From Lactobacillus apis (GTDB taxonomy: Bacteria > Bacillota > Bacilli > Lactobacillales > Lactobacillaceae): a stretch of 43,114 bases of DNA. Of this stretch, positions 34,957 to 42,573 are shown one piece after another. Below the pieces are notes generated by a model, which was not told the origin of the DNA, ran no database searches, and saw only the letters and a list, made by a program, of their open reading frames with translations. The stretch's first letter is position 1, and every line of letters begins with the position of its first letter. A program made the translations under genes and the position numbers. The stretch lies in the NCBI RefSeq assembly GCF_002837055.1, contig NZ_PDKP01000001.1:20742-63855 (forward strand), in the 5' to 3' direction.

Positions 34957-35865
34957 ATGACAGATAATAAAAACAATGATTTTGAATTTGCCCAAAATCC
35001 CGAAGTCGAGGACCATTATTCGGGTAAGTCATATTCATACGGTCAATTAATTTGGCATCGCTTTTTAAGAAATAAGGGAGCAGTTGTCAGTGTTGTGGTA
35101 CTGGTTATTATTACGTTAATTGCCTTTTTGGCACCGCATTTTAGCCAGTTTTCTCCAACTACACCTTATCCAAATCAATCAAATTTAGCTCCAGGTACAA
35201 ATGGCCATTGGTTTGGTACAGACAATTTGGGGAGAGATATTTTTGTTAGGGTAGCAGCCGGAACCTCCGTTTCATTACGAGTTGCCTTGGTTGCGATGGC
35301 TATCGACTTAGTAATAGGTACGAGCTACGGACTTATTTCAGGATATTTTGGTGGCAAGATTGATTTATTCATGCAACGAATTACTGAAATTTTAAGTACA
35401 ATTCCAATGATTATTATCGTTACGCTTTTAGTTTTGGTAATGAAACCAGGTCTAATTAGTATTATTACGGCGATGATGATTGTTGGTTGGATTAACATGA
35501 GTAGAATAGTTCGGGCCCAAGTACTTGAATTGAAGTCACGTGAATATGTTTTGTCGGCCAGAACAATGGGGGAATCTAATTTTAAGATTATTTTCTCGCA
35601 AATTTTGCCCAACACACTTGGTCAGATTATTACAACGTTCATGCTATCAATTCCAAATGCAATCTTCTTGGAAGCATTCTTGGCCTTTATTGGTTTAGGC
35701 GTTCCTGCTCCACTAGCCTCATTGGGAACAATGATTAATGATGGTTATACGCAGGCAATCGTTTACCCTTACATGGTATTCTTCCCAGTCTTATTTTTGG
35801 CCCTAATCATGTTAAGTTTCAATATTATTGCTGATGGCTTACGTGATGCGATTGAAGGAAGCTAG
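34957..35865 (+). CDS. oppC: OppC-type peptide ABC transporter permease
   Basis: A 302-residue permease with the DppC/OppC pattern: a cytoplasmic N-terminal segment, a first helix after RFLRNKGAVVS, NGHWFGTDNLGRDIFVR, the EAA loop SARTMGESNFKIIFSQILPN and FLAFIGLGVPAPLASLG. I choose ATG 34957 (GAGGGTG at good distance and one base after the oppB stop) over ATG 34942 inside oppB. It makes a heterodimer with OppB. Confidence 0.93.
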   Translation: MTDNKNNDFEFAQNPEVEDHYSGKSYSYGQLIWHRFLRNKGAVVSVVVLVIITLIAFLAPHFSQFSPTTPYPNQSNLAPGTNGHWFGTDNLGRDIFVRVAAGTSVSLRVALVAMAIDLVIGTSYGLISGYFGGKIDLFMQRITEILSTIPMIIIVTLLVLVMKPGLISIITAMMIVGWINMSRIVRAQVLELKSREYVLSARTMGESNFKIIFSQILPNTLGQIITTFMLSIPNAIFLEAFLAFIGLGVPAPLASLGTMINDGYTQAIVYPYMVFFPVLFLALIMLSFNIIADGLRDAIEGS

Positions 35866-35873
35866 GTGAAACC

Positions 35874-36953
35874 ATGACTGAAACAGTTCTAGAAATAAAA
35901 AACTTACAAGTTGAGTATCATACCGAACACGGTGATGTACAAGCAGTTAGAGGGATTAACTACAAGGTAAATAAAGGGGAAACTGTTGCTTTAGTTGGTG
36001 AATCTGGTTGTGGGAAGTCAGCTAGCGTTAAACCGATTATGGGTGAAAAGGAAGCCAATCAAGTAATTAAATCAGGTGAAATTAACTTTACCTACCAAAC
36101 TGAAAATGGACAAAAGACAGTTGACCTTTTAAAGATAAGTCCTAAAGAAGTCCAAAGTCAGATTAAGGGTAAGGAAATTGCCATGGTCTTTCAAGACCCA
36201 ATGACTTCACTTGATCCAACAATGAAAATTGAAAAGCAGATTGCCGAGGCAGTAAAAGCATCGAGTCCCCAAATTAATAAGGAACAATTAAATAAACGTG
36301 TTCTAGAATTAATTGAGACAGTCGGAATTCAAAATGCTGACGTGGTAAAGAAACAGTATCCACATCAACTGTCAGGAGGGATGCGGCAAAGAATTGTTAT
36401 TGCGATTGCATTGTCGGGGAATCCTAGTTTATTGATTTGTGATGAACCGACAACAGGCCTTGATGTTACAATTCAAGCTAAAATTTTGAATTTAATTAAA
36501 GATATTCAAAAAAGCCGTAAGTTATCAGTAATTTTTATTACACACAACCTAGGTGTTGTGGCCAATATTGCTACTAATGTTAATGTTATGTATGCTGGTA
36601 AGATTGTCGAAACTGGTACGACTGAAGATATTTTCTTTGATCCGCGTCACCCATACACTTGGGGTCTACTTGAATCAGTACCTGATGTAAATGAAGCGGT
36701 TAAAGAGTTGCCAACAATTGCTGGGACAATTCCAGATTTAACCCAACCAGTTGTTGGTGATGCTTTTGCACCACGAAACAAGTATGCATTAAATATTGAC
36801 TTTAAAGAACAACCCCCAATGTTTGAAGTTAATGATCATCATTATGCTGCTACTTGGCTTCTCGATAAAAGAGCACCTAAGGTAGAAATACCAACGGTAC
36901 TTAAAAGGAGAATTGAAAAAATGAAGAAAGAAGCTGAAGCTGATGGCGAATAA
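35874..36953 (+). CDS. oppD: OppD-type ATP-binding protein
   Basis: A 359-residue ABC ATPase with Walker A GESGCGKSA (about 40-48), VFQDPMTSLDP, signature LSGGMRQRIVIA, Walker B LLICDEPTTGLDV, switch His in THNLG, and the C-terminal oligopeptide-transport extension ending in a charged helix. The Walker A region reads GCGKSASVKPIMG, where relatives usually have GSGKSV followed by a hydrophobic residue, a mild change. It starts 8 bases after oppC and overlaps oppF by 11 bases. Confidence 0.93.
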   Translation: MTETVLEIKNLQVEYHTEHGDVQAVRGINYKVNKGETVALVGESGCGKSASVKPIMGEKEANQVIKSGEINFTYQTENGQKTVDLLKISPKEVQSQIKGKEIAMVFQDPMTSLDPTMKIEKQIAEAVKASSPQINKEQLNKRVLELIETVGIQNADVVKKQYPHQLSGGMRQRIVIAIALSGNPSLLICDEPTTGLDVTIQAKILNLIKDIQKSRKLSVIFITHNLGVVANIATNVNVMYAGKIVETGTTEDIFFDPRHPYTWGLLESVPDVNEAVKELPTIAGTIPDLTQPVVGDAFAPRNKYALNIDFKEQPPMFEVNDHHYAATWLLDKRAPKVEIPTVLKRRIEKMKKEAEADGE

Positions 36954-37842
36954 TATTCTTGAAGTACACCATTTAAAACAGTATTTTCCAATTGGGAAGA
37001 AAAAAGTAGTTAAAGCCGTTGATGATGTTTCTTTTAATATTGCTAGCGGTGAAACTTTTGGTCTTGTTGGTGAATCCGGTAGTGGAAAAACGACAATTGG
37101 TCGTTCAATTATCAGACTTTATAAACCAACATACGGTGAAGTGATTTTTGAAGGTGAACAGATAGCTGGCACTTTAGATAAAAAGCGTACTTCAAAGTTA
37201 CGTAAAGATATGCAGATGATCTTTCAAGACCCGATGTCATCGTTAAATCCAAGGAAAAAAGTTGGTGACATTATAAAGCTTGGCCTAGATATCCACTATC
37301 CAGAACTAAGTAAAGAGGAAAAGCAAGAGCGCGTTCTTAAAATGCTAAAAGTCGTTGGTCTTGATAGCTCTTTTATTAACCGGTACCCGCAAGAACTATC
37401 TGGTGGGCAGAGACAAAGAGTCGGCATTGCACGTGTTGTTATTATGCAGCCTCGCTTAATTATTGCCGATGAAGCAATTTCAGCCCTTGATGTTTCTGTT
37501 CAGGCTCAGGTTGTTAACTTGTTGCAACATATTCAAGAAGAAACTGGAAGTGCGATGCTGTTTATTGCGCATGACTTGGCAATGGTTAAGCACATTTCAA
37601 GTCACATTGGCGTTATTCACTTAGGGCACATCGTTGAGTCAGGTCCTACAGATGAAATCTTTGATCACCCGAAGCATCCCTATACTAAAAGTTTGTTGAC
37701 CGCAATTCCGATTACAGATCCGATTGCTGAACAGAAAAAGCAATTGTCTGATTATCATGCACATCGGCATCAATATGTAAACAAAACGATGGTTGATCTT
37801 GGCAATGGGCACATGGTCTTGGATGATGGCTCGTGGTCGTAG
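36943..37842 (+). CDS. oppF: OppF-type ATP-binding protein
   Basis: A 299-residue ABC ATPase partner of OppD. Walker A is GESGSGKTT, the Q-loop MIFQDPMSSLNPR, the signature LSGGQRQRVGIA and Walker B LIIADEAISALDV, where Ala replaces the usual Pro in DEPISALD. HPYTKSLLTAIP is typical of the C-terminal extension. It begins inside oppD in another frame, showing tight coupling. No terminator follows directly, but the next gene has its own promoter. Confidence 0.93.
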   Translation: MANNILEVHHLKQYFPIGKKKVVKAVDDVSFNIASGETFGLVGESGSGKTTIGRSIIRLYKPTYGEVIFEGEQIAGTLDKKRTSKLRKDMQMIFQDPMSSLNPRKKVGDIIKLGLDIHYPELSKEEKQERVLKMLKVVGLDSSFINRYPQELSGGQRQRVGIARVVIMQPRLIIADEAISALDVSVQAQVVNLLQHIQEETGSAMLFIAHDLAMVKHISSHIGVIHLGHIVESGPTDEIFDHPKHPYTKSLLTAIPITDPIAEQKKQLSDYHAHRHQYVNKTMVDLGNGHMVLDDGSWS

Positions 37843-37861
37843 AAGTACGGTTAAATAACAA

Positions 37862-37890
37862 TTGCAAAAGTTTACTTATTTAATTATACT
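37862..37890 (+). promoter_or_regulatory. Promoter of the ClbS/DfsB-like gene
   Basis: TTGCAA (37862-37867), 17 bases, TATACT (37885-37890), 43 bases before the start at 37934. Confidence 0.65.
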
Positions 37891-37933
37891 TGGCTGGTCG
37901 AAACGCAAAACAAGTTTATAGGAGAGTTTATCA

Positions 37934-38467
37934 ATGGCACGACCAACAAATAAAACTGATTTAATTGAAGCAAGTAATACAGCATATCAAAAGATAGTTG
38001 ATTTAATTGCTTCATTACCTGAAGAGGCACGTACAGCTGACTTTGATTTTGATACTAGTAAGTTAAAAGAAGCACATTGGAAACGCGACCGCAACGTTAG
38101 AGACGTATTAGCTCATTTATATGAATGGCAAAAATTATTAATTGACTGGATTGATAGTAATCAAGCTGGCAAACCAAAAGAATATTTACCAGAGGGCTAT
38201 AATTGGCGTAACTATGGCGAAATGAACCAAGAGTTTTGGAAGAACGACCAATCAATTCCTCTTGAAGAAATGGAAGAGCTACTTGCTCAAAGTCATAAGA
38301 AAACAATGGCTTTAATTGACTCCTATACCAATGATGAACTATTCCAAAAGAATGTTTTCCCATGGACAGGCAATAATGCTCTAGGTACATATTTTATTGC
38401 CAATACTTCTAGTCACTATGAATGGGCTTTGAAGAAGCTAAGAAAATATAAGAGATCTATAAAGTAA
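37934..38467 (+). CDS. ClbS/DfsB-family four-helix protein (DUF1706)
   Basis: A 177-residue protein of the ClbS/DfsB family, related to DinB-like four-helix bundles. Family traits are the start MARPTNKTDLIEASN, DRNVRDVLAHLYEWQKLL, YLPEGYNWRNYGEMNQEFW and the end SSHYEWALKKLRKY. ClbS of E. coli protects the producer by hydrolysing the colibactin cyclopropane; most relatives have no known role. GGAGAG precedes ATG 37934. It sits between the Opp genes and the GntR regulator with its own promoter and terminator, so a functional link with the transporter is uncertain. Confidence 0.88.
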   Translation: MARPTNKTDLIEASNTAYQKIVDLIASLPEEARTADFDFDTSKLKEAHWKRDRNVRDVLAHLYEWQKLLIDWIDSNQAGKPKEYLPEGYNWRNYGEMNQEFWKNDQSIPLEEMEELLAQSHKKTMALIDSYTNDELFQKNVFPWTGNNALGTYFIANTSSHYEWALKKLRKYKRSIK

Positions 38468-38476
38468 GATAGAATA

Positions 38477-38507
38477 AAAACCGTTAGCACTTTGGCTAAC
38501 GGTTTTC
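38477..38507 (+). terminator. Rho-independent terminator of the ClbS/DfsB-like gene
   Basis: AAAACCGTTAGC (38477-38488) and GCTAACGGTTTT (38495-38506): a perfect 12-bp stem with a 6-base loop. Confidence 0.92.
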
Positions 38508-38541
38508 CTGTTTTCAATAATAAAAAGTAATCACTTAGTGT

Positions 38542-38570
38542 TTGTTATTTCAATTTTAATTTAGTAATAT
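38542..38570 (+). promoter_or_regulatory. Promoter of the GntR/UTRA regulator
   Basis: TTGTTA (38542-38547), 17 bases, TAATAT (38565-38570), just before the gene. The CTTAT/ATAAG repeat found at the two transport promoters is not present here. Confidence 0.55.
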
Positions 38571-38592
38571 TGTGGTATTGAGGAGTGTTGTA

Positions 38593-39354
38593 ATGAGATC
38601 TGATGAGACAATTGAAACAGTAGTTCCGCTTTACCGCAAGATATATCTTGATATTAAAAAGCAAATTCAAAGTAATGAATTAAAGCCGGAACAAAAATTG
38701 CCTAGTGAACAGTACTTGTGCCAAAAGTACAACGTAAGTAGGATAACGGTTCGTAAAGCTTTAAAGTTGTTAACTGAGGAACGATTAGTTGTTACCGTTC
38801 AAGGTAAAGGCTCATATGTTAACGCTAAGAAGATGATAGGTAAGTTGGATCAGATTCAAGGCTTTTCAGAATTTGCGCTTTCGCTTGATAAAAAGAGTGA
38901 GACCAAAATTCTGAAACGTGAAATCATCAAGAACGTCGATATTGCCAGGAAATTAATGTTACCTGATGATGCGGATTTAATTTACATCAAACGACTTTCT
39001 GAAATTGAAAAAACACCTTTGGGGATAGATGAAGCTTGGTTATCTGCTGAGCGGTTTCCTGATTTGCTTGTTAATATTAACTCTGACTCTTCTTTATATG
39101 AATATCTTGAACAGAAATATCATGAATTACCAGCAAATTCATATCGTGAAATTAGTACAAGTCTGCCAACTGCAAAACAAACTAGTCTGCTTAAACTCGA
39201 TAAGGTAATACCATTATTTGAGGTTAACAAGACAGTTTATAATCAGTTCGATCAACCATTGGAATTTTCACATTATGTGGTTCGTGGAGATGAAATGACT
39301 TATATCATCAATTCGAATGTTGACGGCAAATTTTGCTTAAACAATAAAAAGTAA
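38593..39354 (+). CDS. GntR-family (HutC/UTRA) regulator, likely FrlR-like
   Basis: A 253-residue regulator. Its N-terminal winged helix has LPSEQYLCQKYNVSRITVRK and GKGSYV, followed by a UTRA domain with GFSEFALS, IKRLSEIEKTPLGIDEAWL and PLEFSHYVVRGDEMTY. UTRA regulators bind phosphosugars or related compounds. B. subtilis FrlR, which controls its fructosamine operon with 6-phospho-Amadori compounds as the signal, is of this type. Position after the frl/opp block makes it the best candidate for the shared operator at 28558 and 32188. AGGAG supports ATG 38593 over GTG 38572. It is monocistronic. Confidence 0.88.
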   Translation: MRSDETIETVVPLYRKIYLDIKKQIQSNELKPEQKLPSEQYLCQKYNVSRITVRKALKLLTEERLVVTVQGKGSYVNAKKMIGKLDQIQGFSEFALSLDKKSETKILKREIIKNVDIARKLMLPDDADLIYIKRLSEIEKTPLGIDEAWLSAERFPDLLVNINSDSSLYEYLEQKYHELPANSYREISTSLPTAKQTSLLKLDKVIPLFEVNKTVYNQFDQPLEFSHYVVRGDEMTYIINSNVDGKFCLNNKK

Positions 39355-39371
39355 ATTGATTTTAATAGTAC

Positions 39372-39406
39372 AAAAGGCAGCTAACTAGTTCAGTTAGCTG
39401 CCTTTT
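39372..39406 (+). terminator. Terminator after the GntR regulator (bidirectional)
   Basis: AAAAGGCAGCTAACT (39372-39386) and AGTTAGCTGCCTTTT (39392-39406): a perfect 15-bp stem with a 5-base loop between convergent genes. Confidence 0.93.
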
Positions 39407-39422
39407 AATTAAGAGATTATTT

Positions 39423-40169
39423 TTATTTCGTAGCTAGTAATAAAATCAAGAAGGATAATGTGTCGAATAAAAAGTGAACTAAAAAACTAACCCAAATATT
39501 ATGAGTTTTCGTAAAAGCCCAGTTTAGAACTAACCGTGTAAATGCTAAACCTAAAATGACATAGCCAAGGTTATAATCGTATGTTGATAGATGAAGTAGC
39601 GCAAAAATTAAAGTAGAAGCAATATTTCCCCATAATAGCGGATGCGGCAACTTTGCAGAGGTAGCCAATTGCGTGACTGCCAATAGCGGCATAATTGCCA
39701 AGAACTCTTCACCTAAAATTTGGATAGCACTACTGAATCTTTGATAAAAAAAGATTAGCCAGACGTGTGGTGTTTTCATTGTTAAGCCAGCTGCGGCATT
39801 ACCAGAAACAGATCCGAATAGCTTTTGCGCAATCATGCCCGATAAAACAGAAATAATGTAAGCTAAAATAAAGAAAGCTAGAACCCAGAGCCACTCTTTT
39901 GCCCTAAGGCCATGAAATAGGCGATGCCATCTATTACCAGTAGCTAGTTGAACACCCAAAATTTGAATTCCAAGAAAAAGCGCAACTATTAGTAATTGAA
40001 ATATATCACTTACAAAAGTTGGATGGTTTTCATCGAAGATTAAAAAGTCTGGGATTTGGATACCAGGCATCATTAAACAGCAATAGGCTAGAAGGTTTGA
40101 GCCCAGAATTATTAGCCATTGTTTAAAGGTTAATTTAGTTGAATTGATATTTGTAAAAGAATTATTCAT
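39423..40169 (-). CDS. CPBP-family intramembrane protease-like protein (Abi), atypical first motif
   Basis: A 248-residue protein with about eight hydrophobic spans. CPBP glutamic-protease motifs are recognisable: GEEFLAIMP (Glu154-Glu155), FALLHL (His193) and WVSFLVHFLFD (His232, Asp236). The Arg of the usual EExxxR is Ile159, so activity may be changed. Members act in membrane protein processing; in lactobacilli many lie near bacteriocin immunity genes. ATG 40169 with AGAGGTGG at 5 bases is a better start than GTG 40178. It is divergent from an aldo/keto reductase across a region with nested inverted repeats. Confidence 0.85.
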   Translation of the reverse strand: MNNSFTNINSTKLTFKQWLIILGSNLLAYCCLMMPGIQIPDFLIFDENHPTFVSDIFQLLIVALFLGIQILGVQLATGNRWHRLFHGLRAKEWLWVLAFFILAYIISVLSGMIAQKLFGSVSGNAAAGLTMKTPHVWLIFFYQRFSSAIQILGEEFLAIMPLLAVTQLATSAKLPHPLLWGNIASTLIFALLHLSTYDYNLGYVILGLAFTRLVLNWAFTKTHNIWVSFLVHFLFDTLSFLILLLATK

Positions 40170-40217
40170 TTTTACCACCTCTTACTAGTCTCATTTTATT
40201 GACTATATTGTTGAAAT

Positions 40218-40274
40218 ACAATTTCCTTGCTTGTGTAAAATGCACAAGCTTCAAAAGATAAGAAAAGGAATTGT
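40218..40274. promoter_or_regulatory. Nested inverted repeats between CPBP and aldo/keto reductase genes
   Basis: The inner repeat is perfect: GCTTGTG (40229-40235) and CACAAGC (40243-40249), 7-base spacer. The outer repeat is ACAATTTCCTT (40218-40228) and AAGGAATTGT (40265-40274), matching except for one extra T. Together they form a symmetrical arrangement in a divergent promoter region, most likely a regulator binding site. Confidence 0.55.
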
Positions 40275-40376
40275 AGGACTTTTTTAGAATTCGGATTGTT
40301 ATCGGTTACAATAAAGAGTGTGCTAAAATCAAAAATGAGTAGTATGCAAATAATATTTACAGAAAGGAGCTATTTT

Positions 40377-41225
40377 ATGAAGACTGTTACAATTGCTCAT
40401 CGTGAAGTCCCTGCTTTAGGGATTGGTACGTGGGAAATGGGCGATAAACCTGAAATAAGAACTGAAGAAGTTGCTGCAATTCGTGCTGGGCTTGATGCTG
40501 GATTACGCGTAATTGATACGGCTGAGATGTACGGCAATGGCCGTTCTGAAAAGTTGGTAGGTGAGGCAATTAAAACTTACCAGAGGTCTAGTATTTTCTT
40601 GATTTCTAAAGTGTTACCCTCAAATGCGTCTGCGGAACATATGAGACGAAGTCTAGAAAATAGTTTAAGGCGCCTTCAAACAGATTATCTTGATTTGTAT
40701 CTTTACCATTGGCGCGGAGCAATACCATTAGAAGAGACTATTGCTGAGCTACAGTCTTTACAAGATGAGGGCCTTATCCATGCTTGGGGTGTTTCAAATT
40801 TTGACTTAGCTGACATGGAAGAACTATGGCAATTACCCAGCGGTCGTAATTGCGCTGCTAATGAAGATTTATATAACTTGGAAACTCGAGGAATTGAATA
40901 CAGTTTGCTTCCTTGGCAAAGAGAAAAGCAAGTTCCACTAATTGCATACAGCCCATTAGGACGAGGTGCAAAAATGGGAAGTACAATGATGAAAAATCAG
41001 TCAGTCTTGCAAATTGCTGAGCAGCATCATGCAACTGCTTATCAAATTTTATTAGCTTGGGTGATGCAACAACCAGATGTTTTAGCAATTCCTAAGAGCA
41101 GTAGCTCAGAGCATTTATTGTCTAACTTAAAAGCACTAGAGATAGAATTAACTCAAGAAGATTTGCAAACTTTAGACCAAGCTTACCCAAAGCCCGATCA
41201 TAAGGAGCCACTTGCGATTTACTAG
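40377..41225 (+). CDS. Aldo/keto reductase
   Basis: A 282-residue NAD(P)H-dependent aldo/keto reductase with the full catalytic tetrad: Asp47 and Tyr52 in DTAEMYGNGRSE, Lys78 in LISKV, His111 in LYHWRG. Cofactor-binding segments are IAYSPLGRG and IPKSSSSEHLLSN. The substrate could be a small aldehyde or ketone such as methylglyoxal. AAAGGAG supports ATG 40377; the frame is open 81 bases further upstream without a ribosome site. It is divergent from the CPBP gene. Confidence 0.94.
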   Translation: MKTVTIAHREVPALGIGTWEMGDKPEIRTEEVAAIRAGLDAGLRVIDTAEMYGNGRSEKLVGEAIKTYQRSSIFLISKVLPSNASAEHMRRSLENSLRRLQTDYLDLYLYHWRGAIPLEETIAELQSLQDEGLIHAWGVSNFDLADMEELWQLPSGRNCAANEDLYNLETRGIEYSLLPWQREKQVPLIAYSPLGRGAKMGSTMMKNQSVLQIAEQHHATAYQILLAWVMQQPDVLAIPKSSSSEHLLSNLKALEIELTQEDLQTLDQAYPKPDHKEPLAIY

Positions 41226-41355
41226 GCAATTAACTGGTTTTTTTTGAAAACTAGTGAGTTGAAAATGTAAATGGGAAAGATTCATTAGTCGATATGAGAT
41301 TATTTTGATTGATACAAAAATCTTTTTTAATGATTAAAAAACTAAAAAATAAAGC

Positions 41356-41384
41356 AAAAAAGCTTGAGTTCGCTCAAGCTTTTT
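41356..41384 (+). terminator. Rho-independent terminator after the aldo/keto reductase
   Basis: AAAAGCTTGAG (41358-41368), loop TTCG, CTCAAGCTTTT (41373-41383): an 11-bp stem. It lies 130 bases beyond the stop, and the intervening AT-rich sequence shows nothing else that I recognise. Confidence 0.9.
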
Positions 41385-41424
41385 CTGTACTCTTATACTA
41401 AGTAAGAAATTGGGAAGTTAAATA

Positions 41425-42570
41425 ATGAAGAGTTTTTTGTTTCGATTATATCTGGCATTAATGAAGCTAGTTGCTCATTTTATGCCAATGCAAGATAATA
41501 AAGTGGTCATTCTTAATGGGGCAGGTAGGTCAGGCTCAAATGGCTATTTGTTTGGCAAGTACCTGGAAAAAAACCATCCAGAATATGAAGTTACACTTGT
41601 TGAACCGTGGCCGTCTTCACATTTACCGCTTAAAACTTGGCGCGAAATCGGCGCGGCTAAATTCGTTTTGACCACACACCAGCCATTTAAAGTTCATGCT
41701 AAGCAGATTAATATCCAGTTTTGGCATGGTATTCCACTTAAACGAATGGGAATAATGGCAAATAATACTACCAGAAAAACGGATCAGCGCAACGCCAAAT
41801 TATGGCAAAAAAATGCTGATATTGTTTGTTCAAGTAGTGACTTATACGAAAGTTTGATGAGTGCGTGTTGCGGCATTGAAACTAATAAGTATCAAAAAAC
41901 TGGCTTTCCTCGACTCGATGCTTTGAAAAGACCTGCCATTAGCAAAAAGCAGCTACTGATGGATTTGTTTAAAGCCGAAGATGCTGATGCCAAAATTGGT
42001 ATTTACATGCCAACATTTCGCTATGAAATGGAAGACAGTCAGATTATGAGACAGGTTGAACAGGGTAACTTTTTAACGCTGGCTGACTTTGATATTGAAC
42101 AATTGAATCATAATTTAAAACAAAATCAGCAGTATTTAATTGTTAAATTGCATCCGTATGAAATGCGCTTATTTAAAGATATGCATAGTAATTTTTCTAA
42201 TATTACCTTTCTTAACAATGATTATCTCAACCAGCAAGATGTTGACCTGTACGAATTGTTGGGCAATACTGACTTTTTGATTACTGATTACTCGTCAATT
42301 TACTTTGATTATTTAACAATTGATAAGCCAATTATTTTCCTCACCAACTATTTGCAGCAATATGAAGAAAAGCGTGGTTTACTAATGGGACCATATGAAG
42401 ATGTTGTCCCTGGAATATGTGTGAAAACCCAGCAAGAGCTTTTAGAAGCATTGGACAAACCTGACCGGTTTCAGCAAAAGCGACATTATTGGCTAAACCT
42501 ATCCAACCAAGTTCAAACTGATTCAAATTGCGAAAATGTTGTTAAGTTAATGAAGAACATTAGAGGGTAA
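41425..42570 (+). CDS. CDP-glycerol glycerophosphotransferase (TagB/TagF-like)
   Basis: A 381-residue protein of the CDP-glycerol:poly(glycerophosphate) glycerophosphotransferase family. Key segments are FWHGIPLKRMGI (His101 region), FPRLDAL, YMPTFR, IVKLHPYE and FLITDYSSIYFDY, the last holding catalytic/CDP-glycerol-binding residues. The first 20 residues are hydrophobic and amphipathic, giving membrane association. Such enzymes transfer glycerol phosphate to teichoic acid primers or decorate surface polysaccharides. The length, about half that of full TagF, fits TagB or a decorating enzyme. A flippase gene follows after 3 bases, so this is the left end of a surface polymer operon. Confidence 0.9.
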   Translation: MKSFLFRLYLALMKLVAHFMPMQDNKVVILNGAGRSGSNGYLFGKYLEKNHPEYEVTLVEPWPSSHLPLKTWREIGAAKFVLTTHQPFKVHAKQINIQFWHGIPLKRMGIMANNTTRKTDQRNAKLWQKNADIVCSSSDLYESLMSACCGIETNKYQKTGFPRLDALKRPAISKKQLLMDLFKAEDADAKIGIYMPTFRYEMEDSQIMRQVEQGNFLTLADFDIEQLNHNLKQNQQYLIVKLHPYEMRLFKDMHSNFSNITFLNNDYLNQQDVDLYELLGNTDFLITDYSSIYFDYLTIDKPIIFLTNYLQQYEEKRGLLMGPYEDVVPGICVKTQQELLEALDKPDRFQQKRHYWLNLSNQVQTDSNCENVVKLMKNIRG

Positions 42571-42573
42571 GTT

